This document shows positions 44,077 through 52,480 of a stretch of 64,000 bases of DNA, one piece after another. This stretch comes from Streptomyces sp. NBC_00370 (lineage in GTDB: Bacteria > Actinomycetota > Actinomycetes > Streptomycetales > Streptomycetaceae). The position numbers were made by a program, and so were the translations under genes. Numbering within the stretch: the first letter of the stretch is position 1; the number at the start of each line of letters is the position of its first letter. The stretch spans positions 4,371,501 to 4,435,500 of the forward strand of contig NZ_CP107968.1 in the NCBI RefSeq assembly GCF_036084755.1. Reading direction: 5' to 3'. The notes under the pieces were generated by a model, which searched no databases, was not told the origin of the DNA, and saw only the letters and a program-made list of their open reading frames with translations.

Positions 44077-45567
44077 TTACGACCGCTTGAGCTCCGCCAT
44101 CCAGGCCTCGACCTCGTCGGAGCGCCGCGGCAGCCCCGCCGACAGATTCCGGTTGCCGTCCTCGGTGACGACGAGATCGTCCTCGATCCGCACCCCGATG
44201 CCGCGGTACTCCTCCGGCACCGTCAGATCGTCGGGCTGGAAGTAGAGCCCCGGCTCGACGGTGAGGCACATGCCGGGCTCCAGCGTCCCCTCGGCGTACA
44301 CCTCCCTGCGCGCGGCGGCGCAGTCGTGGACGTCCAGGCCGAGCATGTGGCCCGTGCCGTGCAGGGTCCAGCGGCGCTGCAGGCCCAGCTCCAGGACCCG
44401 CTCCACCGGCCCTTCCAGCAGCCCCCACTCGACGAGCTTCTCGGCGAGCACGCGCTGCGCCGCGTCGTGGAAGTCGCGGTACTTGGCGCCCGGCTTGACC
44501 GCGGCGATGCCGGCCTCCTGCGCCTCGTACACCGCGTCGTAGATCTTCCGCTGCAGCTCGTTGAACCGGCCGTCGATCGGCAGTGTGCGTGTGACGTCGG
44601 CGGTGTAGAGGGTGTGGGTCTCCACACCGGCGTCGAGCAGCAGCAGATCGCCGGAGCGTACGTCGCCGTCGTTGCGTACCCAGTGCAGCGTCGTGGCGTG
44701 CGGTCCGGCCGCGCAGATCGAGCCGTAGCCGATGTCGTTGCCCTCGACCCTGGCGCGCAGGAAGAACGTGCCCTCGATGTACCGCTCGCTGGTGGCCTCG
44801 GCCTTGTCGAGGACCTTCACCACGTCCTCGAAGCCGCGCACGGTCGAGTCGACGGCCTTCTGCAGCTCGCCGATCTCGAAGTCGTCCTTCACCGCGCGCG
44901 CCTCGGAGAGGTAGACGCGCAGCTCCTCGTCGCGCTCGGCGGTGACCTTGTCGCTCAGCGCGGCCTCGATGACGGCGTCGTGCCCGCGTACGTTACGGAC
45001 CGGGCCCGTCGCCTCGGTCAGCGCCGCGGGCAGTTCCCTCACGTCCTTGGCGGGGACGCCGAGCAGCTGCTCCGCCTCGGCCAGGGAGTGCCGGCGGCCG
45101 ACCCACAGCTCGCCCTGGCCGTCCAGCCAGAACTCGCCGTTCTCCCGGTTGGAGCGCGGCAGCAGATAGACGGTGGCGGTGTGCCCTTCGCCGGCCGGCT
45201 CCAGCGCCAGGACGCCGTCCTGCGTCTGGTCGCCGGTGAGATACGCGTACTCGGTGGAGGCGCGGAAGACGTAGTCGGTGTCGTTGGACCGGGTCTTGAG
45301 CCGGCCCGCCGGGATCACCAGCCGCTCACCGGGGAAGCGCGCGGACAGCGCCGCGCGGCGCGCCGCGGTCTCGGCCGCCTGCGCGATCGGCTCCAGGCCG
45401 TGCAGCTCGGTGTCGGCCCAGCCTGACTTCATGTTTTCCGCGAGCTCGTCGGACACGCCGGGGTACAGTCCGTTCTTCCGCTGCTTGATCGGCTCTTCTT
45501 CCGCCTCCGGGAGCACTGGTTCCGTCTCCGGCAGTTCCAGGTGCTCCGGGGTGAGCTCCTCAGCCAC
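44077..45567 (-). CDS. pepP: Xaa-Pro aminopeptidase (aminopeptidase P)
   Basis: A 496-residue metallopeptidase releasing N-terminal residues before proline. An N-terminal domain (to about 230) precedes the pita-bread catalytic domain. Metal ligands are visible: two Asp in LLLLDAGVETHTLYTADVTR, His in GTGHMLGLDVHD, Glu in TVEPGLYF and Glu in VRIEDDLVVTEDG. The HGTGHM motif is that of the PepP family. GTG start with GGAGAAG upstream. It is convergent with the RsbW-like gene and codirectional with the PP2C phosphatase. Confidence 0.94.
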   Translation of the reverse strand: MAEELTPEHLELPETEPVLPEAEEEPIKQRKNGLYPGVSDELAENMKSGWADTELHGLEPIAQAAETAARRAALSARFPGERLVIPAGRLKTRSNDTDYVFRASTEYAYLTGDQTQDGVLALEPAGEGHTATVYLLPRSNRENGEFWLDGQGELWVGRRHSLAEAEQLLGVPAKDVRELPAALTEATGPVRNVRGHDAVIEAALSDKVTAERDEELRVYLSEARAVKDDFEIGELQKAVDSTVRGFEDVVKVLDKAEATSERYIEGTFFLRARVEGNDIGYGSICAAGPHATTLHWVRNDGDVRSGDLLLLDAGVETHTLYTADVTRTLPIDGRFNELQRKIYDAVYEAQEAGIAAVKPGAKYRDFHDAAQRVLAEKLVEWGLLEGPVERVLELGLQRRWTLHGTGHMLGLDVHDCAAARREVYAEGTLEPGMCLTVEPGLYFQPDDLTVPEEYRGIGVRIEDDLVVTEDGNRNLSAGLPRRSDEVEAWMAELKRS

Positions 45568-45666
45568 GTCTTCTCCTCGCTACGACACCGGCCCGGCATT
45601 GGACCGTTTTCCATCGTATGTGCGAGGGCAAGACGGCCCAGGTCGCTGCGTGTGTGATGTGAGAAA

Positions 45667-47073
45667 TCAGTCGAAGCGGGCGGCCAGCAGCACGATGTCC
45701 TCCATCGGGTCACCGGCCGGCGGCAGGTCGGGCAGGACGGTCCGCAGGACGTGCCCGGCGACCGCCGCCGGATCGTCCCGCAGCGCGCACGGCACACTCG
45801 CCGCCGCCGCGTGCAGCCGGGCGTAGGCGCGGTCCATCGGCTCGCCGGTGCGCCGCAGCAGCCCGTCGGTGTACAGCAGCACCGTTTCTCCTGGTTCGGG
45901 ATACAGCTCCACGCTCGGCGCCTCCCAGCACGCCAGCATCCCCAGCGGCGCCGAGAGCGACGTCTCGACGAACTCCGTACGCCGGTCCCCGACGACCAGC
46001 GGCGGCGCGTGTCCCGCCCCGGCCAGCACGATCTTCCGCCGCACCGGCTCCGCGTACGCGAACAGCGCGGTGGCCGTACGGGCCGGCTCGGTCAGCCGCA
46101 GCAGCAGCTCCAGATCGGACAGGACGGCGACCGGGTCCTCGCCCTCCATCACCGCGTACGCCCGCAGCGAGGCGCGCAGCCGGCCCATCGCCGCCACGGC
46201 GCTGGGTCCCGAACCGCTCACCGAGCCGACGGCGAGGCCGAGCGCGCCCTCCGGGAGCGGCAGCGCGTCGTACCAGTCGCCGCCGCCGCGCGGCCCGGTG
46301 CGGTGGCACACGGCGAGCTGGACGCCGGAGACCCGGGGGAGCCTCCCCGGCAGCAGTTCGTCGGCGATGGTGGCGACCCGCGCGCGGGCCCGCTCCAGCT
46401 CCAGCAGCCGGGCCAGATGCTCGCCCGCGTACCGGGCGTAGAGCGAGATCAGATGGCGCTGGCGCTCCATCGGCTCGGCCGGCTCGTCGTACAGCCAGAT
46501 CGCCGCGCCGAGCTTGACGGGCGCCGCGCCCGTCGGCTCGCCCGCCTCGTTGCTCCCGGGGTCGGTGGCCAGCGGTACGCCGTAACTGGCGCCGTATCCG
46601 AGCCGGGCGGCCACCTCGCGGTGGCGCGGGTCGAGGGCGCTGTCGGAGAGCAGGTCGGGTACGGCGACGTGTTCGGCGGGGGCGCCCGAGCTGTCGAGGA
46701 GCGGGCCGAGCGAGGTGACGCCGCGCGGCACCGTCTCCAGATGGCCGAGGTCGGCATGGGCGAGGCCGAGGCCGAGGGTGGTGACGGGGCCGAGGCCGTC
46801 GGCCGGTTCGAGCACGGCCAGCCCCCGCCTGGCGCCGACCAGCGCGGCGCCCGCCCGCAGCAGCTCGTCGAGGGCGTCCGCCAGGGAACGGGTCCTGGCG
46901 AGCCGCTCGGTGAGTTCGTGGAGGGTGGTCAGATCGGAGACCCAGCCGGCCAGCCGGTCCTGGATCAGTACGACCGGCGGGGCCTGGAGATCGTCAAGAG
47001 GCGGGACAGTGTGAGCGGGGGCCGGAACTGTGGAATCGATTCCAGCCACTTTCGGCATGTTCGGAGCGCTCAT
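45667..47073 (-). CDS. GAF-PP2C (SpoIIE-type) protein phosphatase
   Basis: A 468-residue cytoplasmic phosphatase. A GAF domain occupies about 50-215, then a helix and a SpoIIE/RsbU-type PP2C domain. Its metal-binding signatures are GPRGGGDWYDALPLPEG, LLYTDGLLRR and the C-terminal PMEDIVLLAARFD. These enzymes dephosphorylate STAS anti-anti-sigma factors, reversing RsbW-type kinases; two RsbW-like genes lie nearby at 43580 and 50750. The ATG at 47073 is chosen because upstream residues lack homology and are encoded in repeat-rich DNA. Confidence 0.88.
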   Translation of the reverse strand: MSAPNMPKVAGIDSTVPAPAHTVPPLDDLQAPPVVLIQDRLAGWVSDLTTLHELTERLARTRSLADALDELLRAGAALVGARRGLAVLEPADGLGPVTTLGLGLAHADLGHLETVPRGVTSLGPLLDSSGAPAEHVAVPDLLSDSALDPRHREVAARLGYGASYGVPLATDPGSNEAGEPTGAAPVKLGAAIWLYDEPAEPMERQRHLISLYARYAGEHLARLLELERARARVATIADELLPGRLPRVSGVQLAVCHRTGPRGGGDWYDALPLPEGALGLAVGSVSGSGPSAVAAMGRLRASLRAYAVMEGEDPVAVLSDLELLLRLTEPARTATALFAYAEPVRRKIVLAGAGHAPPLVVGDRRTEFVETSLSAPLGMLACWEAPSVELYPEPGETVLLYTDGLLRRTGEPMDRAYARLHAAAASVPCALRDDPAAVAGHVLRTVLPDLPPAGDPMEDIVLLAARFD

Positions 47074-47769
47074 GGCAGCCGACTTTCTGACTGGTGCGTT
47101 TCGCTCGACAGTCGGGCAAAACCTCAGGTCATTTCGCGCAGCTGTCGATGCATCCACATGTACACGCACAACAGCGTTAATGTCCAGCATTGTCCTGGGG
47201 GGACGGCCGGTGTCCGTGGCGCAGCCGAGCCGAATCAAGTTGGCTGAAAAATGACCCACCTGGCTTGGTTTTGCTGTCGACTGAGGACGCTCAACAGGGG
47301 ATCTGCCAGGGCCGACGTGCATACGCCGCCCCCGGTGGAGCGTCATTCCGAACGTGATGGGTACGTAAACGGTGACGGACAGGGGCAGTTGGGACCGCCC
47401 CGGAACCTGGCGGTCGGCCCGGGCGTCTTAACCGCCGTAGGCCGTGCCCCATCCCCCGGAGTGGCGAGGACAGCACAGCGGAACAGCGAGCGCCATGCGC
47501 ACGCCACCACTCGCCATACGTTCGCGGCAATTCGCGGAAACTCGCGGAATACAGTCAAGCTCGGTCCGATCACGGCGTCACGGGCATAGCGTCAAGTGCA
47601 CAGTGTCAAACGCACAGTGTCATGGGCGCGGCGTTACGGACGCGGCGTCGACGGCACACACGTGTACGCAGAGCGAATACGCACAGCGAGTACGCACAGC
47701 GAAGTGATGCACACACATGGTGTCAGTGTCATGTGGACCTCGGCGTTCAACGGAAAGGAACGAGCGCTC
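47074..47769. repeat. Gene-free region with several short direct repeats
   Basis: 696 bp between divergent genes. It contains three tandem 10-bp units TTCGCGGmAA-like at 47521-47550, two copies of GCACAGTGTCA (47598-47608, 47612-47622) and three tandem 13-bp units with core TACGCACAGCGA (47664-47676, 47677-47689, 47690-47702). No convincing open frame is present. The repeats sit within 250 bp upstream of the primase-like gene and could be protein-binding sites. Promoters for both flanking genes should lie here. Confidence 0.6.
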
Positions 47770-48453
47770 ATGCGCGAGATCCTCGGAAGGCGACGCAGGC
47801 TGCGGCTCCGGCGCAATGGGATGCCTGCCCAACTCGAAGCGGCGCTCACCTGCGCCACGGCGTGGAACTGGCCCGTACTGCCGGGCGCGGGCCTGAAATC
47901 GGCCGGCGGCCGGGGAGCGCGCGGGCGCGGCTGCGCCTGCCCGGACCCCGAGTGCGTCGTACCCGGCGCACACCCCTTCGACCCCGGGCTGCTGGCGGCG
48001 ACCACCGACGGGCGCATGGTGCGCTGGTGGTGGCAGAACCGCCCGGCGGCCCCGATCGTGCTGGCCACCGGCGGCAGCGCGCCGTGCGCCGTGAGCCTGC
48101 CGGCGGTCGCCGCAGCCCGCGCCCTGGCGGAGCTGGACGAGATGGGCATGCGGCTCGGCCCGGTCGTCGCGACGCCCACGCGCTGGTCGCTGCTGGTCGC
48201 CCCGTACTCCCTCGAACAGCTCGGCGAGCTGCTGTACGCGAAGGACTGGGTGCCCAGCTCGCTGCGGTTCCACGGGGAGGGCGGCTACATCGTCCTGCCG
48301 CCGTCCGAGGCCGCCGGCGGTCAGGTCCGCTGGGAGCGGGCTCCGCTGCCGGGTTCCGCGGCGCCGTGGCTGCCGGGGGTGGAGGCGGTGGTGGACGCGC
48401 TGGTCGAGGCGAGTACGAGCGCGCCGGACGGCGGCAGCAGGCTCGCGTACTGA
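47770..48453 (+). CDS. Prim-pol-like protein, apparently without catalytic residues
   Basis: A 227-residue member of the Streptomyces group annotated as bifunctional DNA primase/polymerase N-terminal domain. Typical text is CATAWNWPVLPGAGLK, a Cys-containing loop CACPDPECVVPGAHPFDPG, and ATTDGRMVRWWWQNRPAAPIVLATGG. The Asp-x-Asp and SGGRH motifs of active archaeo-eukaryotic primases are not visible, in contrast to the protein at 62526. It is therefore likely a regulatory or structural relative. ATG 47770 has AAAGGAAC upstream. An alternative start about 22 codons earlier is possible. Confidence 0.75.
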   Translation: MREILGRRRRLRLRRNGMPAQLEAALTCATAWNWPVLPGAGLKSAGGRGARGRGCACPDPECVVPGAHPFDPGLLAATTDGRMVRWWWQNRPAAPIVLATGGSAPCAVSLPAVAAARALAELDEMGMRLGPVVATPTRWSLLVAPYSLEQLGELLYAKDWVPSSLRFHGEGGYIVLPPSEAAGGQVRWERAPLPGSAAPWLPGVEAVVDALVEASTSAPDGGSRLAY

Positions 48454-48691
48454 GCACCCTGAGCACCTGAGCACTCTGAGCACCTGAGTTCTCGTTCCAC
48501 CGAGCAGCAGAGCTACGCAGACGACTGCGGGCGGGCCCGTCGGCCCGCCCGTCGGCGTTTCCTCACTCGTACGGGTGCGAGCGGATCCCAGTTGTACGGG
48601 AATTGGGCGCGCGGCGCCGTGGCCCGCTTCGATCCGCCGTTATCTTTTGCCGACCGCAGCGAACTCCCGGCAGTGACAGGTGGGCCCCGCC

Positions 48692-49237
48692 ATGAACCTC
48701 CGCATGCTCGGGCTCGCCGCCGTCGTGGTGGTCGCGGCGCTGCTGCCGCTGGTGGCGTCGGCCGGACCTGCGGGCAAGGACGCCGAGGCGCCGCGTGCCC
48801 ATGACGTGGCGAGTGACGCGAAGGCCCGCGGCGGTGCTCAGCCGGGTGCCGCGCGGGCGCCACGCGAGATGTCTCCGGTGCGTACGGCCGAGCGGTGCGG
48901 GCCCGAAGTGACCTCTCCCGAGGGGATCGAGGCGCAGACCTGCGTGCTGACCGAGGCGCCCGACACGTGGGCGCGTACGTACTACCGCAACACGTCGGGT
49001 GGCGAACTGCTCGCGGCACTCAGCCTCATGGGACCCGGCGGGCGGACCGTACAGACACACTGCGCCGTCGAGGCGCAGGACGACCCGGCGACGTGTGAGA
49101 CACCCAGGGAACCGTCCGCCGGGGGATCGGCGCAGTACACGGCGGTGGCGGAGTTCGCGACGCCGGTCGACGGCACGGACGTCGGTCCGCTGCTGCTGAG
49201 GTCGGGCAGCAACTCGACGGAGCCTGGGGGGCGTTGA
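48692..49237 (+). CDS. Secreted protein of unknown function
   Basis: A 181-residue protein with a signal peptide (about 1-26, VVVVAALLPLVASAGP). A disordered Ala/Arg/Pro-rich linker follows, and a small domain with four Cys (RCGPEV, QTCVL, HCAVE, ATCET) that may form two disulfides. I recognise no family. ATG 48692 is preferred to a GTG four codons upstream because a GGTGGG element lies nearby. It is followed by a strong hairpin terminator. Confidence 0.75.
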   Translation: MNLRMLGLAAVVVVAALLPLVASAGPAGKDAEAPRAHDVASDAKARGGAQPGAARAPREMSPVRTAERCGPEVTSPEGIEAQTCVLTEAPDTWARTYYRNTSGGELLAALSLMGPGGRTVQTHCAVEAQDDPATCETPREPSAGGSAQYTAVAEFATPVDGTDVGPLLLRSGSNSTEPGGR

Positions 49238-49267
49238 CACCCCGGCAGCCGTCGGCGCATGAAAAGA

Positions 49268-49305
49268 CCCGGTCGCTGGCGACGGGGGATGCACCAGCGA
49301 CCGGG
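49268..49305. terminator. Terminator after the secreted-protein gene
   Basis: Perfect 12-bp inverted repeat CCCGGTCGCTGG / CCAGCGACCGGG with a 14-nt loop, 31 bp past the stop. About 240 bp of mostly featureless sequence follow before the convergent SEC-C gene. Confidence 0.75.
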
Positions 49306-49547
49306 CTCCTAGAACCGTAACAAGAGATCGGCGGTTAGCAAATTCGATCCGGCATATTCACGCATCGAATTACCTGCCAGTACGGCACTTGCGCAGAAAG
49401 CGTGTGACCGGTCTCACCGCACCCGCGCATGCCGGTCGCGTGTCCCGGACACGGATCGCCACCGCCTCCGCGCCCACTGTCACGCGGAGGTCGTGCCGGT
49501 GGTCGTGCCGGGTGTCGTACGAACGCCGTACGGGCGCCGTCCCACCG

Positions 49548-50513
49548 TCAGCTCAGCGTCACCTGGCGGTTGGTGAGGCCGCCGCGCGCCCGGCGCTCGT
49601 CGCCGGTCAGCGGCGCGTCGACGGCGAGCGCGGCGGTCAGCCGCTCGGCGAACTCCGCCGCCGGCTTCTCGCAGTCGTCCGCGCCCATCGTCGTCGGCAG
49701 GTCCCACACCGGCACCGTCACGCCGTGCGCCCGGAAGGAGCCGACGAGCCGGGTCCCTTCGCCGAGGTCGGAGGTACCGGCCGCGTGCAGCCGCGCGAGC
49801 GCGTCGAGCAGCTTCTCCTCCGGGTACGGCATCACCCAGCGCAGATGGTTCTTCTCCGGCGTCTCGCACCAGTACGCGGCGTCCGAGCCGCTGAGCAGCA
49901 CGGTCGGGATCGCCGCCGCGTTGGCGCGCTCCAGGGAGGCCGTCACCTCTGCTGACGCGTTCTCCGCGTCCGGCACCCAGAACTCGAAGCCCGGGTGCAC
50001 GACCGGTGTGAAGTCCGCGTCCGGGTCGAGGAGATCCTGCAACCGCGGACCGTCGGCCGAAACCCGCTCGGCGGCAACGGGGTTGCCGGGTTCGGCGACC
50101 AGCGCGCGCTGCAGGGTGTCGGCGAGATCGCGGCTCAGGTCGCCGGACGAGGTGTCGTTCTGCAGGGCGAGCAGCACCGAACCGTCGTCGCGGCGCAGCG
50201 CGGGCCACGCCATGGGCAGTACGGTCGCGAGCGTCACGGAGGGCACGCCTTCGGGCAGCCCGTCCTTGAGCGTCAGCTCCGCCGTCGCCGCCGGGACCAG
50301 CTCGCGCATCGCGACCCAGTCGCACTCGCCGGCGAGTCCTTCGAACGGGCGCTGGACCAGCTCTGTGACGGCGTGCGCCGCGGCCCGGCCGTGACATGCC
50401 TTGTAGCGGCGGCCCGAGCCGCACGGACAGGGCTCGCGGGCCCCGACCACCGGGATCGGCCCGTCGTTGAGCTGCGCCTTCGTGGCCTTGGTCTGGGGGC
50501 GCTTCTTGGCCAT
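49548..50513 (-). CDS. SEC-C motif protein (DUF5926)
   Basis: A 321-residue conserved actinobacterial protein. The N-terminus is basic (MAKKRPQTKATKAQ), then a zinc-binding SEC-C motif PCPCGSGRRYKACHG (about 29-43), the same motif found at the end of SecA. The remaining 270 residues are a domain of unknown function with no visible catalytic signature. The SEC-C motif suggests contact with ribosomes or SecB-like partners, but this is only by analogy. Confidence 0.85.
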   Translation of the reverse strand: MAKKRPQTKATKAQLNDGPIPVVGAREPCPCGSGRRYKACHGRAAAHAVTELVQRPFEGLAGECDWVAMRELVPAATAELTLKDGLPEGVPSVTLATVLPMAWPALRRDDGSVLLALQNDTSSGDLSRDLADTLQRALVAEPGNPVAAERVSADGPRLQDLLDPDADFTPVVHPGFEFWVPDAENASAEVTASLERANAAAIPTVLLSGSDAAYWCETPEKNHLRWVMPYPEEKLLDALARLHAAGTSDLGEGTRLVGSFRAHGVTVPVWDLPTTMGADDCEKPAAEFAERLTAALAVDAPLTGDERRARGGLTNRQVTLS

Positions 50514-50749
50514 GGTGTGGCTTTCTCCCGGGAGCGGCGATGCGGTACAGGCCGCGAGCCTAGCGCCCCTCCCGACGGGCTTCGCGCTGTCGCGGCTCCC
50601 GGCACGCGGGGCTGCCGTGCGGTCGCCCCTGCATCACCCGTACATCACGCGCACCCGCACCCCGCACCCGCACCGGCCCTCGCTCGCGCGCAGAGCGCGG
50701 CGGCCGTCCTCGTAAGGGACGGACCGGAGGTCAGGGACGAGCGATCCGC

Positions 50750-51310
50750 TCAGTCCGCGTCCTCGAAGTCGAAGGCATCCGCGAAGTCCAGCCCGTCGAG
50801 GCCGTCGAGCCCGCGCAGCCCGGGTGCCGCGATACGGCTCGCGAAGTCCTCGCGGCGCTGCGCCTCGCGGCGGTGTCCCTCGTTGACGAGCGCCCAGACC
50901 GTGACCTCGCCGGACGCGCTGTCCCGTACGCCCCAGTCCTGCGCGAGCGCCGTGATGATGTTCAGCCCGCGGCCGCCGCGCGCCGTGACCGAGGGGGTCG
51001 ACGAAACGGGCCGGGTCGGGCCGCCGCCGTCCGTCACCTCGACCGTCAGCCGGCCGGACTTGTCGACCTGCCAGGCGGCGCGGATGTCCCCGTCACCGAT
51101 CTCCGTGTGGCCCAGCGGCCTGCCGTGCCGCCAGGCGTTGCTGAGCAGTTCGGACAGGATCAGAACAGCGTCGTCCACGACCGAGTCCGACATGCCGCTG
51201 CGGTGCAACTGCTCCCGCATACGATGCCGGGCTTCGCCCACGCCCGCAGGGCCGTGGGTCACGGCCATGCTGGACGACGTCGGCACTTCCTGTGCCACCA
51301 CGAATGCCAC
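50750..51310 (-). CDS. RsbW-like ATP-binding regulator
   Basis: A 186-residue HATPase_c_2 protein. N-box ILSELLSNAWRHG, G1 region VTDGGGPTRP and RGLNIITALAQDWGV are present. The C-terminal tail contains three GLDGLD-type units and is acidic, ending FDFEDAD. GTG 51310 is chosen because AAGGAGG precedes it by 7 nt; the frame stays open further upstream. Streptomyces have many orphan proteins of this class with roles in sigma-factor control; its target cannot be assigned. Confidence 0.85.
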   Translation of the reverse strand: MAFVVAQEVPTSSSMAVTHGPAGVGEARHRMREQLHRSGMSDSVVDDAVLILSELLSNAWRHGRPLGHTEIGDGDIRAAWQVDKSGRLTVEVTDGGGPTRPVSSTPSVTARGGRGLNIITALAQDWGVRDSASGEVTVWALVNEGHRREAQRREDFASRIAAPGLRGLDGLDGLDFADAFDFEDAD

Positions 51311-51456
51311 CCCCGAGACCTCCTTCGCCCCACGCCACGGTGTGGATGCCCCATTGGCCTGGACCGGAAACCGGCCAAGGGCGACCCTTTGACGCATTCG
51401 TAACGGGCGGCAGCGGACCGAACGCGCCGGTGCACTCCCTGTGGCGGTTCCGCCGC

Positions 51457-52260
51457 TCAGACCGCGCGGCCGAGCTGGGAAAGTACCTGTTTGGGACGGT
51501 TCGTAATGATGGCTTCGACTCCGAGGCGTACACAGAGGTCGACGTCCTCCGGCTCGTTCACCGTCCAGACATGGACACGGTGACCGGCCCGGTGCAGGCG
51601 CGCGATGTACCCCGGGTGGTTGCGCACGATCCGCATGCCGGGGCCCGCGATCCGCGCCCCGGCCGGCAGTCGGCCGTCACGCAGCCGGGGTGAGACGAAC
51701 TGCATGAGGTACACGGTGGGCAGCTGGGGCGCCGCGTAGGCGATGCGGTGCAGGGAGCGCGCGGAGAAGCTCATGACCCGTACGGACGATTCGCCGGGTT
51801 CCGGCCGTCCGTCGAGACCGAACCGGCCCAGCAGCTGGAGCAGCCGCTCCTCGACCTGGCCCGCCCAGCGGGTGGGGTGCTTGGTCTCGATGGCGAGCTG
51901 CACGGGACGCCCGGCGTCGGCGACGAGCTCCAGCAGGCGCTCCAGCGTCAGTACGGAGGTGAGCTCCGGATCGCGCCAGTCGGGGCTCTCCTCGCTGTCC
52001 TTCCACGAGCCGAAGTCGAGGGTGGCGAGGTCGGCCAGCTCCAGGGCCGATACGGCGCCGCGGCCGTTGGACGTGCGGTTCACGCGGCGGTCGTGGACGC
52101 AGACGAGGTGTCCGTCGGCGGTGAGCCGTACGTCGCACTCCAGGGCGTCCGCACCGTCCTCGATGGCCTTCGTGTAGGCGGCGAGGGTGTGCTCGGGGGC
52201 GTCCTCGGACGCTCCCCGGTGAGCGACGACCTGAATACTGGACTGACGAGCTTGGGTCAC
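51457..52260 (-). CDS. Glycerophosphodiester phosphodiesterase
   Basis: A 267-residue GDPD TIM barrel that hydrolyses glycerophosphodiesters to glycerol-3-phosphate and alcohol. Motifs: VVAHRGASEDAPEHTL with the catalytic His and Glu, ALECDVRLTADGHLVCVHDRRVNRT, LAIETKH and the C-terminal VHVWTVNEPEDVD. No signal peptide, so it should be cytoplasmic (UgpQ-like). GTG start. It is divergent from the HtrA-like protease gene. Confidence 0.94.
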   Translation of the reverse strand: MTQARQSSIQVVAHRGASEDAPEHTLAAYTKAIEDGADALECDVRLTADGHLVCVHDRRVNRTSNGRGAVSALELADLATLDFGSWKDSEESPDWRDPELTSVLTLERLLELVADAGRPVQLAIETKHPTRWAGQVEERLLQLLGRFGLDGRPEPGESSVRVMSFSARSLHRIAYAAPQLPTVYLMQFVSPRLRDGRLPAGARIAGPGMRIVRNHPGYIARLHRAGHRVHVWTVNEPEDVDLCVRLGVEAIITNRPKQVLSQLGRAV

Positions 52261-52480
52261 CGCGTCATGGTGCCATCGTGAAGGGGTAGCCGGGTGAACG
52301 GCGGGGTTCTATGGCCGGTCGACTCCGGATGCGTCCCTTTTGCCCTAAGTAAAGGATGGCGTGAATACGCACAGGTCCTGCTTACAGTGGCCTGACGTGC
52401 TGTGGGAAAAGCTGACCGCAGACACTTGCACAGCGGGACTCTTGCCGAAGACTGATGTGGAACCTTGAGGAGAAAGAGCT

